Shown: positions 9,205-17,382, numbered from the stretch's first letter. The stretch: DNA of 64,000 nt from Rhodanobacter sp. C05 (GCF_002001165.1 NZ_MUNQ01000018.1:62001-126000), one strand, 5' to 3'. Made by a program: numbers and translations. Notes: generated from the sequence alone by a model not told the origin.

Positions 9205-10026
9205 ATGAATGCAGCAAATTCCACTGGCAGCCTGGTCTGTGTAGGTCTGGGCATGACGCTAGGTTCTCATCTCGGCCCGCTGGCGCGCAGCCACATCGAA
9301 CAGTCCGATGTGGTGTTTGCCGGGCTCTCCGACGGCATCGTGGAGCTGTGGTTGCAGAAAATGCATCCCGATGTGCGCAGCCTCCAGCCGTACTACCACG
9401 AGGGTACGTCGCGCATGCAGACCTACCGGCAGATGGTGGAGGCCATTCTCACCGAGGTGCGTGCGGGCAAGAAGGTGTGCGGGGTGTTCTACGGCCATCC
9501 CGGCGTATTCGCCTGGGCGCCGCACAAGTCGATCGAGGTCGCCCGCAGCGAGGGTTATCCGGCGCATATGGAGCCGGGCATTTCCGCCGAGGATTGCCTG
9601 TACGCGGATCTCGGCATCGACCCGGGTCGCGTCGGCTGCCAGCACTACGAGGCCAGCCAGCTGCTGTTCTATCAGCGCCGGATCGACCCGACCGCCTATC
9701 TGGTGCTATGGCAGGTAGGCCTGGTCGGCGATCAGTCGCTGGCACGCTTCTCCACCGGCGCGGCCTACCGCCAGCTGCTGGTCGAGGTGCTGGCACGCGA
9801 CTACCCGCTGGAACATGAGGTGATCATCTATCGCACGGCGACGCTACCGATCCAGCAGGCACGGATCGAGCGGGTGGCGCTGGGTGCGCTGCCGCAGGCG
9901 GATATCGGCATGGCCGATACAGTGGTACTCCCGCCAGCGCGAACCATGCTGGTGGATCACGAGATGAGGACGAGGCTGGATGTGCTGGACAGAGCGATGT
10001 CGGATGCCGTTCGCGATGTCGGCTAA
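9205..10026 (+). CDS. Borosin-type peptide alpha-N-methyltransferase (split, no fused core)
   Basis: SAM-dependent enzyme of the tetrapyrrole-methylase fold, 273 residues, closely resembling the methyltransferase domain of borosin enzymes that methylate backbone amides of a precursor peptide. Visible blocks: VCVGLGMTLGS (11-21, SAM site), YYHEGTSRMQTY (63-74), GVFYGHPGVF (93-102), PGISAEDCLYADL (124-136) and YEAS (148-151). Tyr64, Arg70, Tyr74 and Tyr96 line up with the OphMA active-site residues as I recall them (offset two). The protein ends without a C-terminal core peptide, as in the split SonM/SonA type, and precursor-like genes follow. ATG 9205 puts the fold start at residue 9; an upstream ATG at 9136 is possible. 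The ribosome site is weak. Confidence 0.9.
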   Translation: MNAANSTGSLVCVGLGMTLGSHLGPLARSHIEQSDVVFAGLSDGIVELWLQKMHPDVRSLQPYYHEGTSRMQTYRQMVEAILTEVRAGKKVCGVFYGHPGVFAWAPHKSIEVARSEGYPAHMEPGISAEDCLYADLGIDPGRVGCQHYEASQLLFYQRRIDPTAYLVLWQVGLVGDQSLARFSTGAAYRQLLVEVLARDYPLEHEVIIYRTATLPIQQARIERVALGALPQADIGMADTVVLPPARTMLVDHEMRTRLDVLDRAMSDAVRDVG

Positions 10027-10244
10027 CACATCTGACGGAGAGTTTGGGTAGGCTGCCAGGACAGACGTGATAAAGGTTAAAGTGCTGCTCTGCCTTTGGT
10101 GGGGTTCCGAAGAGGCGAAAGCCAGTGTGGGAGAATCGGTTGGGGTGCTGGTTCGACAGGGACATCGAGTTGTTTTGTAAAACATTCCGGATCGCTGCGC
10201 GGAGCATGCGGTCTGATCCACAACCGACATAAGGGAATCATCAA

Positions 10245-10520
10245 ATGTTCGACGTCATCGATTTTCTTGAGAGCATGGGTCAGGACGCACAGCTGCGTTA
10301 CGCTTCTTCGGAGCACGTTGTTGCCACTTTGGCAGCCCAGCCAATAGATTCGAAGTTGCGCGATGCCATTCTTGCGAAGGATGCGCTGGGGCTTGGAGCG
10401 CTACTGGGGCAGGACTCATTCTGCTGCTATATCAATCCAGCCAAGGAAGATGAGGCCGGAGGCGACAGTAGCGAGAAGGACAAGGCCAAGAAAAAACCAG
10501 CACAGAGGCCCAAAAAGTGA
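10245..10520 (+). CDS. Putative split-borosin precursor peptide 1
   Basis: A 91-residue protein with a helical leader (VIDFLESMGQDAQLR at 4-18; AILAKD at 41-46; LLGQ at 53-56), then Cys60-Cys61 and the hydrophobic run Tyr-Ile before a Lys/Glu/Pro-rich tail. It shares this plan without gaps up to residue 61 with the products at 10695, 11696 and 14627. The leader resembles the LigA-like binding domain of split borosin precursors such as SonA. The likely core is around residues 58-68, by inference. AAGGGA lies eight bases before ATG 10245. It is the first gene after the methyltransferase (gap 218 bases). Confidence 0.78.
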   Translation: MFDVIDFLESMGQDAQLRYASSEHVVATLAAQPIDSKLRDAILAKDALGLGALLGQDSFCCYINPAKEDEAGGDSSEKDKAKKKPAQRPKK

Positions 10521-10588
10521 TTTTGATAACCGTAGTTCTCGCGCGGATGTGGTTGGCCCTGTAAATGATGTCTCTGTGGGTGCAAGGC

Positions 10589-10613
10589 GATGTAACAGGG
10601 GCCTTGTTACATC
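10589..10613. other. Hairpin between precursor genes 1 and 2
   Basis: The perfect 9-bp stem GATGTAACA / TGTTACATC with a 7-base GC-rich loop lies in the gap between the two precursor genes. No T-run follows. It could be an attenuator, an RNA-processing signal or an operator. Confidence 0.45.
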
Positions 10614-10694
10614 GAGTCTGGCAGGTACACCGATCACCGTGGTACGTGAAGCAAGCCAATTGTTGAAACCAATCAATTTAAATGAGGAATGCGA

Positions 10695-10934
10695 ATGTCT
10701 AACGTTATTGATTTCTTGGAGATGATGGGCCAGGACGCGCAGATGCGTAACGCCTCACGAAATGAAGTGAAGCTTGCTCTGGCCAATGCGCAGATTGCTC
10801 CAGAGTTGCAGACAGCGATTCTTGCCAAAGACCAGCCACAGCTTGAAACGTTACTGAGGCAGCGCGTTACCTGTTGCCTGCTTTTCTCAAATGAGGACCA
10901 AGATGATGAATCACCTCTTGAACAATGTGCTTGA
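10695..10934 (+). CDS. Putative split-borosin precursor peptide 2
   Basis: A 79-residue paralogue of the other precursors: NVIDFLEMMGQDAQMR leader, AILAKD at 41-46, Cys60-Cys61 followed by Leu-Leu-Phe and a short acidic tail with a further Cys near the end. LLGQ is changed to LLRQ and IDPEL to IAPEL. ATG 10695 is preceded by GAGGAA at six bases; an ATG two codons earlier would leave no room for the ribosome site. It has the shortest tail and most hydrophobic putative core (CCLLF) of the set. It should be methylated by the 9205 enzyme if the split-borosin reading is right. Confidence 0.75.
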   Translation: MSNVIDFLEMMGQDAQMRNASRNEVKLALANAQIAPELQTAILAKDQPQLETLLRQRVTCCLLFSNEDQDDESPLEQCA

Positions 10935-11017
10935 AGTCTGGAGGTTGATTTTTGTACATAGTGCAGTTTTGCCGACGCATCCGAAAGCAAAGTGTGTGGC
11001 TTAAGGTGTGGCGCGAA

Positions 11018-11037
11018 AAATAGCATCCATGCTATTT
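11018..11037. terminator. AT-rich hairpin after precursor 2
   Basis: The palindrome AAATAGCAT-CC-ATGCTATTT lies about 85 bases after the precursor 2 stop; as RNA, it would form a 7-bp stem with an ATCCAT loop. It is flanked by CGAA/TTCG, which may extend the stem. It may be a terminator or an operator. Confidence 0.35.
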
Positions 11038-11179
11038 CGGCACATCAAGTCGTGAATCGTTGTCGGCGCAAGGTTCAGGCTTTGCGTCCGACATGACGGA
11101 GAAAACAGATTTATAGCGCGCCTGGTCGTCGTTTTGACCATCTGCAGTATCGGAACAGCCAACTGTTAGGGGGCATGCA

Positions 11180-11473
11180 ATGACGGACGTCATCGATTTT
11201 CTGGAAAGGATAGGCCGGGACGCGCATTTGCGTCATGCATCGCACGATGAAATGGGGTTTGCGCTGTCCTAGTGCTGAGATTGATCCGGAGTTGCGCGTG
11301 GCAAGCCAGGCCAGGGATTAACAGGGGTTGCAGGCGTTGCTAGGACAGAATCCCTCTGCTGCCTGATCCATCCCGTCATGCCGGATGAGGAGATAGAAGA
11401 GTGTGACGGCAGTTGTAAACAGGGCAAGGACAAGAACGGTGATGAAAATCATGCTTCAGAGCTTGCTTCTTAA
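11180..11473 (+). pseudogene. Decayed split-borosin precursor gene
   Basis: The start ATG at 11180, with GTTAGGGGGC upstream, opens TDVIDFLERIGRDAHLRHAS, clearly the precursor leader. The frame then meets a TAG at residue 31 after an indel near 11268. Downstream homology continues in a shifted frame (AEIDPELRVA, then a TAA at the position of the residue after ARD, LQALLGQNP) and shifts again just before the Cys-Cys codons. The last frame still reads CCLIHP, EECDGSCK and ends with TAA at 11471. The tail EECDGSCK is shared with the product at 11696, so the two arose by duplication. Confidence 0.8.
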
Positions 11474-11695
11474 GCCCTGACAGTCACCGGTTAGTTCACG
11501 TTTCAGGTGGATAAGTTGGGCGCGTCAGCATTTTTCGCTGCCCATTTTCCAGCCGCGAACGCCGCGGTTTTGTCACTATCCGCCAATTCCGCGCGAAGAC
11601 TCCAGGCAAGTTGAAGGCTCCAAGTCTTTCGTCTTAGCTATTCGTTGTTCGTGATTTTAGCGGTACCAATATTATCAACGGAAAGGGGATGACCG

Positions 11696-11992
11696 ATGTT
11701 CGACGTGATCGATTTTCTTGAAACTGTCGGTCAGGACGCACAGTGGCGTCATGCTGACTCAGATGCACTGGCGCGCGCATTGACTGGGGTACAGGTTGAT
11801 CCGGAGTTACGCGTGGCGATTCTTGCCAGGGATGAGCATGGCTTGCAGGCGCTGCTGGGACAGGGCCCCTTCTGCTGTCTGATAAGCCCGGCCAAACCAA
11901 GCGAGGAACAGGAAGAGTGTGACGGGAGCTGCAAAGAGGGTGAGGAGAAGAAGGACGACAAGGAGAAGGAGAAGAGAAAGGATGGAGATTAA
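11696..11992 (+). CDS. Putative split-borosin precursor peptide 3
   Basis: A 98-residue precursor paralogue: VIDFLETVGQDAQWR leader, VDPELRVAILARD, LLGQGPF, Cys60-Cys61, Leu-Ile-Ser-Pro, then a tail with EECDGSC and a long Lys/Glu/Asp-rich end. AAGGGG lies about eight bases before ATG 11696. It precedes the first TPR-GGDEF gene by 52 bases on the same strand, probably as one transcript. The very charged tail may be a solubility tag or follower that is cleaved off; this is inference. Two extra Cys in the tail distinguish it from precursors 1 and 5. Confidence 0.78.
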   Translation: MFDVIDFLETVGQDAQWRHADSDALARALTGVQVDPELRVAILARDEHGLQALLGQGPFCCLISPAKPSEEQEECDGSCKEGEEKKDDKEKEKRKDGD

Positions 11993-12044
11993 AGACCAGG
12001 CTTCGCGACTTGCCGTTCCTGCGCCTGCGTCCACTGACTAGCTC

Positions 12045-13904
12045 ATGGACCAAGCGGGCAGGTACAGGTTGGTATTCAGGTGCTGCGCGTTTCTGCTTTT
12101 ATTTGTAGCGGGCGCGGTTGCTGCGACTGCGCCCGTATCCAACGATCCTGCGCAATTGCTAAGACAAGCTGAAAACGTCGAGCCCTCCAATCATGCTGTG
12201 TTCGACGAGCTGATGGGTCGACTCGACAAGGTCGCGACGAGGCTCTCGCCGCAACAGAAGTTGCATCATCGCTACCTCCTGGCTCGGCAGATCGCTTTTG
12301 CGGGCAATTACGCCGCTGCTTTGCCGTCGTTGACAGCGCTTGCCGATCAAACTGCGGATCCCGTTCTAGCGTTTCGCGCCAGCGCCAACGTGATCGACCT
12401 GTTGGTAGCCCAATCCCGCTATGAGGAGGCCTTTGCCAGGCTCAATCCATTCCTCGACCAGTTGCCACAAATAAAGGAAAACGACGTTCGCATCCAAGGT
12501 CTCACCGCCACGGCGCAGTTGTACACCGAGGCCGGTCAATACGATGTGTCAATGAGTTATGCCGATCAATTGATCAAGGAAAGCACTGACGCCCAAAGTG
12601 CATGCAGAGGTTGGTTCTTGAAGTCGGATGCGCTGTTTGAAAGTGGCAACGCACAGTTGCCCGCCAAACAGCTTCACGATGGTACGGAGGCATGCGAAAA
12701 GGCGGGTGACACACTGTTTTCTCTCAGTTTTCAATATTTGCTGGCGGGTTTTGACATGCGACAGGGTCGGCCTGAGTCGGCCATCCGCTTGCTGCAAGCG
12801 AACTACCCCAAGGTTCTGCTAGCAGGTTTTCCGCCCCAGGTTTCGGAGTTCGAGGCTACGCTGGCCAGGGCTTACTGGTCGGAGGGTGATTTTGCTTCGG
12901 CGACGAAATTTGCCAACGACGCCTTGGCTACCAATGCCAACAGACCATATTCGGAGTCGACGGCCAACGCCTATCAAGTGCTTTACGAAGTCGACAAGAA
13001 AGCTGGCGACAGCAATGGCGCCCTCGCAAACCTCGAAAAATATGTCGTTGCCCACGATGGCTACCTGAGTCGACTCAGCGCGAAGGCGCTTGCCTATCAG
13101 ATCGTCAAGCAGCAGGTACTGGCGAAAAAGCTGCAGATTGAAAGCCTGGACAAGAAGAACAAGATTCTCACCCTGCAAGGCGAGCTGGATCACAAGGCGG
13201 CGGTAACCAGCCGTCTGTATATCGTGCTTCTGCTGATGGTGTTGGCAACGATTGCCCTGTGGACTTACCGGATCAAGCGCTCGCAGCTGCGCTTCATGAA
13301 ACTGGCGCGGCGCGATGGCCTCACCGGCATCTTCAACCGGCAGCATTTCGTCAACGAGGCCGAGCTGCTGTTGCAGTACTGCCGGAAATCATCGCGCGAC
13401 GCCTGTCTGGTGCTGATCGATCTGGACCATTTCAAGGCTGTCAACGATACCCATGGCCATGCGGTGGGCGACCGCGTGCTGCAGCGTGCCGTCGAGGCCT
13501 GCAAGACCTGCCTGCGCTCGACCGATATCTTCGGTCGCCTCGGTGGCGAGGAGTTCGGCATCCTGCTGCCCGAGTGCACGCTGGGGCAGGTCGTCGTCCG
13601 CGCCGAGCAGATCCGCCTGGCGATTGCCACGGCTGCTACCGGCGAGAATGCTCCCGGTATCCCCATCTCGGCCAGCTTTGGCGCCTCCAGTGTGGTGCAT
13701 TCCGGCTACGAATTGCGCCAGCTTATGATCCATGCCGACGCAGCGCTGTACCGGGCCAAGCGCGAAGGCCGCAATCGGGTCAACGTGGTCGTCCATCCGG
13801 GATTTGATGATTCGATGCCCCGGGATGATTTGCTGGGTGGCGATGCGCATGTGCTGCAAGATGCTTCGATGTTCAGGTCCGGCGATGGGCAGGCAGACGG
13901 ATGA
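12045..13904 (+). CDS. Membrane diguanylate cyclase with periplasmic TPR-like sensor, copy 1
   Basis: Makes c-di-GMP from two GTP. The 619-residue protein has an N-terminal signal sequence (to about residue 27), a helical-repeat region of TPR type (about 30-350), a coiled stretch (350-385), one transmembrane helix (about 388-408) and a GGDEF domain. The active site is GGEEF at 500-504, with an RxxD inhibitory site (RSTD, 491-494) five residues before it, so the enzyme should be active and product-inhibited. The sensor part is predicted to face the periplasm. It follows a precursor gene by 52 bases, and its stop codon overlaps a remnant methyltransferase start at 13901. A 65% or better paralogue lies at 14928. 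Confidence 0.9.
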   Translation: MDQAGRYRLVFRCCAFLLLFVAGAVAATAPVSNDPAQLLRQAENVEPSNHAVFDELMGRLDKVATRLSPQQKLHHRYLLARQIAFAGNYAAALPSLTALADQTADPVLAFRASANVIDLLVAQSRYEEAFARLNPFLDQLPQIKENDVRIQGLTATAQLYTEAGQYDVSMSYADQLIKESTDAQSACRGWFLKSDALFESGNAQLPAKQLHDGTEACEKAGDTLFSLSFQYLLAGFDMRQGRPESAIRLLQANYPKVLLAGFPPQVSEFEATLARAYWSEGDFASATKFANDALATNANRPYSESTANAYQVLYEVDKKAGDSNGALANLEKYVVAHDGYLSRLSAKALAYQIVKQQVLAKKLQIESLDKKNKILTLQGELDHKAAVTSRLYIVLLLMVLATIALWTYRIKRSQLRFMKLARRDGLTGIFNRQHFVNEAELLLQYCRKSSRDACLVLIDLDHFKAVNDTHGHAVGDRVLQRAVEACKTCLRSTDIFGRLGGEEFGILLPECTLGQVVVRAEQIRLAIATAATGENAPGIPISASFGASSVVHSGYELRQLMIHADAALYRAKREGRNRVNVVVHPGFDDSMPRDDLLGGDAHVLQDASMFRSGDGQADG

Positions 13905-13951
13905 AGGTAACAAGTTCCACTGTCAGCGTGGTCTGTTTACGCCTGGGCCTG
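13901..13951 (+). pseudogene. Remnant 5' end of a second borosin-type methyltransferase gene
   Basis: The 51 bases starting at ATG 13901 match the first 51 bases of the methyltransferase gene at 9205 in 41 positions without a gap, including the codons for Ser-Thr, Val-Cys and Leu-Gly. The frame stops at codon 21, and I see no further similarity. The ATG overlaps the stop of the diguanylate cyclase gene (ATGA), a normal coupled arrangement. This suggests that a complete methyltransferase gene once followed the cyclase. Confidence 0.65.
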
Positions 13952-14045
13952 TTAAGGTGGTAATCCTTCCGGTATGTGCTTTGAAGTCCGATTCCGAGAT
14001 CCGCGCTTGGCTTGCCGCGCAGGACTTGGCGATGACTGCCGAAGC

Positions 14046-14591
14046 ATGACGGGCATGGCGGATATCATAGCGGCGGCATTCGAGTTTGAGACAGAGCGGC
14101 TGCAGCTGCGCCTTCTGGCTGCTCGCGATGAGGCCTTGTTTTGCGGGCTATATACAGATCCCGAAACCATGCGTTTCATCGGGCAACCGCTAACTGCGGG
14201 GCAGGCGGCAAGATACTTTCAAAGAGCCATGGCCGGGATGCATCAACAGCCATGCAAGTGGTTGTATCTGGCGATATTGGAAAAAGAATCGGGCCAGCCC
14301 TTGGGTGTCTGTGGTGTGCCACAATTCGACAAGGACGCCACCAGACTGGAGGTTGGCTTAGTATTGGCAACCGAGGCTCGTTCACGAGGGTACGCGCGGG
14401 AAGGGTTGGCGGCGCTGGTGAAGAGAGTTTTTGAAGTGTCGTCAGTCGTGGAGATATGGGCACAATTTTCAACGGAACATGTGGCAGCCGAGCGACTGGT
14501 TATCGACATTGGGTTTAGCAGTTGCACTTATGCACCAATTGAACCAGGGTTTTTGTCAAAGCGTATATGGTCGATTCCTCGATCATCGTGA
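14046..14591 (+). CDS. GNAT-family N-acetyltransferase, RimJ/RimL-like
   Basis: Acetyl-CoA-dependent acetyltransferase, 181 residues. It has the RimJ/L N-terminus ETERLQLRLLAARDEALF, a strand 4 followed by the acetyl-CoA site GYAREGLAAL (in place of Q/RxxGxG/A) and the late IGF motif. It sits between the first cyclase and the fourth intact precursor gene, on the same strand. Family members acetylate protein N-termini, antibiotics or small molecules, so it could either modify the peptide or be a passenger that replaced a methyltransferase. ATG 14046 was chosen at the start of the conserved region; ATG 14055 is also possible. Base composition is less GC-rich than the flanks. Confidence 0.8.
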   Translation: MTGMADIIAAAFEFETERLQLRLLAARDEALFCGLYTDPETMRFIGQPLTAGQAARYFQRAMAGMHQQPCKWLYLAILEKESGQPLGVCGVPQFDKDATRLEVGLVLATEARSRGYAREGLAALVKRVFEVSSVVEIWAQFSTEHVAAERLVIDIGFSSCTYAPIEPGFLSKRIWSIPRSS

Positions 14592-14626
14592 TGGGTCATC
14601 AAAAAGCAAACGTCAGGGGGAACGCT

Positions 14627-14923
14627 ATGTCGAATGTGATCGATTTTCTGGAAAGAATGGGTCAGGACGCGAAATTACGTCATGCTTCGCAAAACGAAGT
14701 GGAACTCGCATTGGCGAGTGAGCAGATTGATCCAGAGCTGCATGCTGCGATCCTTGCCAAGGATCAACGGTGGATCGAGGGATTGTTGGGGCAAGGTAAT
14801 GTCTGCTGCATGTTGATGCCTAGCAAGGAAGAGGACGATGAAGATGCCGAAGAGAGTCCGTCGAAAGAGGATGAAGAGGTAACTTCGCAATCGGCGTTTT
14901 TTACTGTGGCATCGGTGGGATAG
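14627..14923 (+). CDS. Putative split-borosin precursor peptide 4
   Basis: A 98-residue precursor paralogue: NVIDFLERMGQDAKLR leader, IDPELHAAILAKD, LLGQGNV, Cys60-Cys61, Met-Leu-Met-Pro, a long acidic tail, and a more hydrophobic final segment (SAFFTVASVG) not seen in the others. AGGGGG lies seven bases before ATG 14627. The cyclase gene at 14928 begins four bases after the stop, so precursor and cyclase are tightly coupled. This mirrors the precursor 3-cyclase pair at 11696-13904. Confidence 0.78.
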   Translation: MSNVIDFLERMGQDAKLRHASQNEVELALASEQIDPELHAAILAKDQRWIEGLLGQGNVCCMLMPSKEEDDEDAEESPSKEDEEVTSQSAFFTVASVG

Positions 14924-14927
14924 TTCG

Positions 14928-16706
14928 ATGTTTCTAATGGGCAAGCGGTGCTGGGCGTATTTCGCTGGGTGGACCTTGCTCATAATATTCCATGTAGGCA
15001 CGGCTGCTGCGGCCGTGCCTACAGCGAGTGACCCTGCTCAGCTGCTCAGACAGGCTGATACTCTTAAAACAACAAACCATGCTGAATTTGCTGCACTTAT
15101 ACACAAGCTGGGTGAGGACACTGCAAAACTATCTTCGGAGCAACAGCTTTATCTGCGCTATCTCAACGCGTGGGAAATTGCCTATCGAGGCGACTATGGT
15201 GGAGCAATTCCGCTGCTGAATACTGTCATCGATAAATCCACTGATGCCACATTGCGCTTTCGAGCGGGCGCTACAGTGGTGAATATGCTGGGAATCGTAT
15301 CCCGCTATGAGGAGGCGTTCGAGCGATTGAGCCAATTGCTCGACCAGCTACCACAGGTGACCGACAAGGTTGCACTCACGCAAGGTTTGAGTGTTGTGGC
15401 GCAGCTATACATTGAGGCTGGACAATATGATCTGGCGATGAGTTATGCAGATCAATTGATCAGGGAAAGCCCTACTTCAGACAGTGTCTGTCGTGGACGC
15501 TATCTAAATCTCGAGGCGTTTTTCAGGAGCAATAAACTAGAGGCGCCTGGGAAGCAATTCCAAGATGGCATTGATGCTTGTGGCGAATCAGTCTTCGCCA
15601 ACGGTATTCGCTATTTTGTGGCCAGCCTAGACATCCAACAAGGTCGGCCGGTAGATGCAATCAAGTTATTGCAGAAGAATTACGTGGAAGTCCAGCGCGC
15701 CCATTATCCACCTTTGATTGCTGAGTTCAATGCATCATTGGCGCAGGCCTATTGGAAGGAAGGTGATCTCGCCTTGTCGCAACAGTTCGCTTTGGACACT
15801 GTAAACAACAGCATCAAGGGCGAATACACGGAATCACTAACGATTGCTTACGAGCTGCTCTATTTGATCGCTCAAAAACAGGGAGATATGGGGACTGCAC
15901 TCGCCTATCACGAAAAGTATATGGCTGCTGACAAAGGATATCTGACTGTAATCAGTGCAAAGGCGCTGGCATATCAGACTGTCAAGCAGCAGGTACTGGC
16001 GAAAAAACTTCAGATCGAGACACTGAACAAGCAGAACCAGATACTCCAGTTGCAGGAGAAGCTCGCCAAGAAGGCAGCGGTTACCAGCCGGTTGTATATC
16101 ATCCTGCTGCTGGTCGTACTGGCGTCGATCGCGATGTGGACGTACCGGATCAAGCGTTCGCAACTGAGTTTCATGAGACTGGCGCGACGAGACGGCCTCA
16201 CCGGTATCTTCAACCGGCAGCATTTCGTCAGCGAAGCCGAGTTGCAACTGCAGTACTGTCGCAAGTCATCGCGCGACGCCTGCCTGGTGCTGATCGACCT
16301 TGATCACTTCAAGGCGGTCAACGACAACCACGGTCATGCGGTTGGCGATCGCGTGTTGAAGCGTGCTGTCGAGACCTGCCAGACGCATCTGCGTTCGACC
16401 GACATCTTCGGCCGCCTCGGTGGTGAGGAATTCGGTATCCTGCTGCCCGAATGCACACTGGAGCTGGCGCTTGGCCGGGCCGAGCAGATCCGTCAGGCCA
16501 TCGCGACAGCTGCCTCTGGCGAGGAGGTTCCCGGCGTTCCGGTGTCCGCCAGCTTCGGCATTGCCAGCGTGATCCACTCCGGCTACGAATTGCGCCAGTT
16601 GCTTATCCATGCCGACGAAGCGCTGTACCAGGCCAAGCGTGAGGGTCGCAATCGGGTCAGTGTCAGTGTCAGCGATACGCAGGAAGCGTGCTTGAAGACG
16701 GGCTGA
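14928..16706 (+). CDS. Membrane diguanylate cyclase with periplasmic TPR-like sensor, copy 2
   Basis: Paralogue of the 12045 gene with the same order: signal sequence (to about residue 28), TPR-like repeats, transmembrane helix (about 388-407) and GGDEF domain. GGEEF is at 498-502 and RSTD at 489-492. The GGDEF half is roughly 85% identical to copy 1, whereas the sensor half is only about half identical by eye, so the sensor has diverged faster. The first two thirds are AT-richer than the last third. It starts four bases after precursor 4; an in-frame ATG three codons later is also possible. It probably makes c-di-GMP in response to a periplasmic ligand, which is unknown. Confidence 0.9.
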   Translation: MFLMGKRCWAYFAGWTLLIIFHVGTAAAAVPTASDPAQLLRQADTLKTTNHAEFAALIHKLGEDTAKLSSEQQLYLRYLNAWEIAYRGDYGGAIPLLNTVIDKSTDATLRFRAGATVVNMLGIVSRYEEAFERLSQLLDQLPQVTDKVALTQGLSVVAQLYIEAGQYDLAMSYADQLIRESPTSDSVCRGRYLNLEAFFRSNKLEAPGKQFQDGIDACGESVFANGIRYFVASLDIQQGRPVDAIKLLQKNYVEVQRAHYPPLIAEFNASLAQAYWKEGDLALSQQFALDTVNNSIKGEYTESLTIAYELLYLIAQKQGDMGTALAYHEKYMAADKGYLTVISAKALAYQTVKQQVLAKKLQIETLNKQNQILQLQEKLAKKAAVTSRLYIILLLVVLASIAMWTYRIKRSQLSFMRLARRDGLTGIFNRQHFVSEAELQLQYCRKSSRDACLVLIDLDHFKAVNDNHGHAVGDRVLKRAVETCQTHLRSTDIFGRLGGEEFGILLPECTLELALGRAEQIRQAIATAASGEEVPGVPVSASFGIASVIHSGYELRQLLIHADEALYQAKREGRNRVSVSVSDTQEACLKTG

Positions 16707-16742
16707 TTTGCGGAGACAGTTACTGTCTGTGATCTGATGGCC

Positions 16743-17213
16743 TCACGCTTTGTTGGTTGGCTTGGGATACGGCGTGCCATCCCTGCGCGTATAGCCCGCT
16801 TGCGGATCCCAGTGCAGATCGATATCGGGGTAGCTGCAGTTGTCGTTCTCGCAGCGCGAACCTATTTCCAGGTAGATGGCGGTTTCCGTGCCACGGTTGA
16901 TCAGGTGATGGCCGTCGGCCTCGGCCTTGGGAAACGCTGCGCAGTCGTTCGCGCGCAGCGTCTGTTCACCGGCATCGGTGATCAGGGTCAACTCGCCCGA
17001 CAGCACATAGACAAATTCGTCCTCATGCGTATGCCAGTGCCGCTGGCTCGACCACGTGCCCGGCGGCAGCTGGGTGAGGTTGACGCCAAAGTCGCCGAGT
17101 CCGCCGGCATCGCCCAACGCCTGCCTGATACGTGCACCGGCGCATTGCGAAAACGGTGACGGATAGCCCGAGCCCTTGTGTTCGGGGACACTCTCGATAT
17201 GGATTCTTGGCAT
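16743..17213 (-). CDS. Cupin-domain protein
   Basis: A 156-residue cupin. The metal motif HWHTHEDEFVYVLSGE (two His, Glu) and the second motif ending in HHLINRG are both present, so it should bind a divalent metal. Related proteins are found as small sugar-binding or transcription-linked cupins; no substrate can be named. ATG 17213 was chosen over a GTG at 17270, because conserved-looking sequence begins there. It is convergent with the second cyclase gene. Confidence 0.82.
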   Translation of the reverse strand: MPRIHIESVPEHKGSGYPSPFSQCAGARIRQALGDAGGLGDFGVNLTQLPPGTWSSQRHWHTHEDEFVYVLSGELTLITDAGEQTLRANDCAAFPKAEADGHHLINRGTETAIYLEIGSRCENDNCSYPDIDLHWDPQAGYTRRDGTPYPKPTNKA

Positions 17214-17382
17214 GTCGCTACTCGCTATGGAATGCAGATCCAGCGCCGCGATGGCTGCAGACGCCGGCACGGATCGTGTGCGTGCAATTTACCCAGATTC
17301 CACGGCGCGTGGCGGCATGCGTGGACAGCGGCGGGTGGTCGCGCTAAAACAACGGCTTGTCCCCGGGTACTGGAGTCTTCCG

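Noticed and set aside
10245-14923. Reading the small proteins as Nif11/nitrile-hydratase-leader peptides or LigA dioxygenase subunits
   Set aside because: The leader resembles a LigA-like helix bundle, but no dioxygenase LigB partner or lanthipeptide enzyme is nearby, whereas a borosin-type methyltransferase is. The split-borosin reading fits better.
16714-16728. Small palindrome AGACAG-TTA-CTGTCT between the second cyclase and the cupin
   Set aside because: Only a 6-bp stem with a 3-base loop; too weak to call as a terminator.
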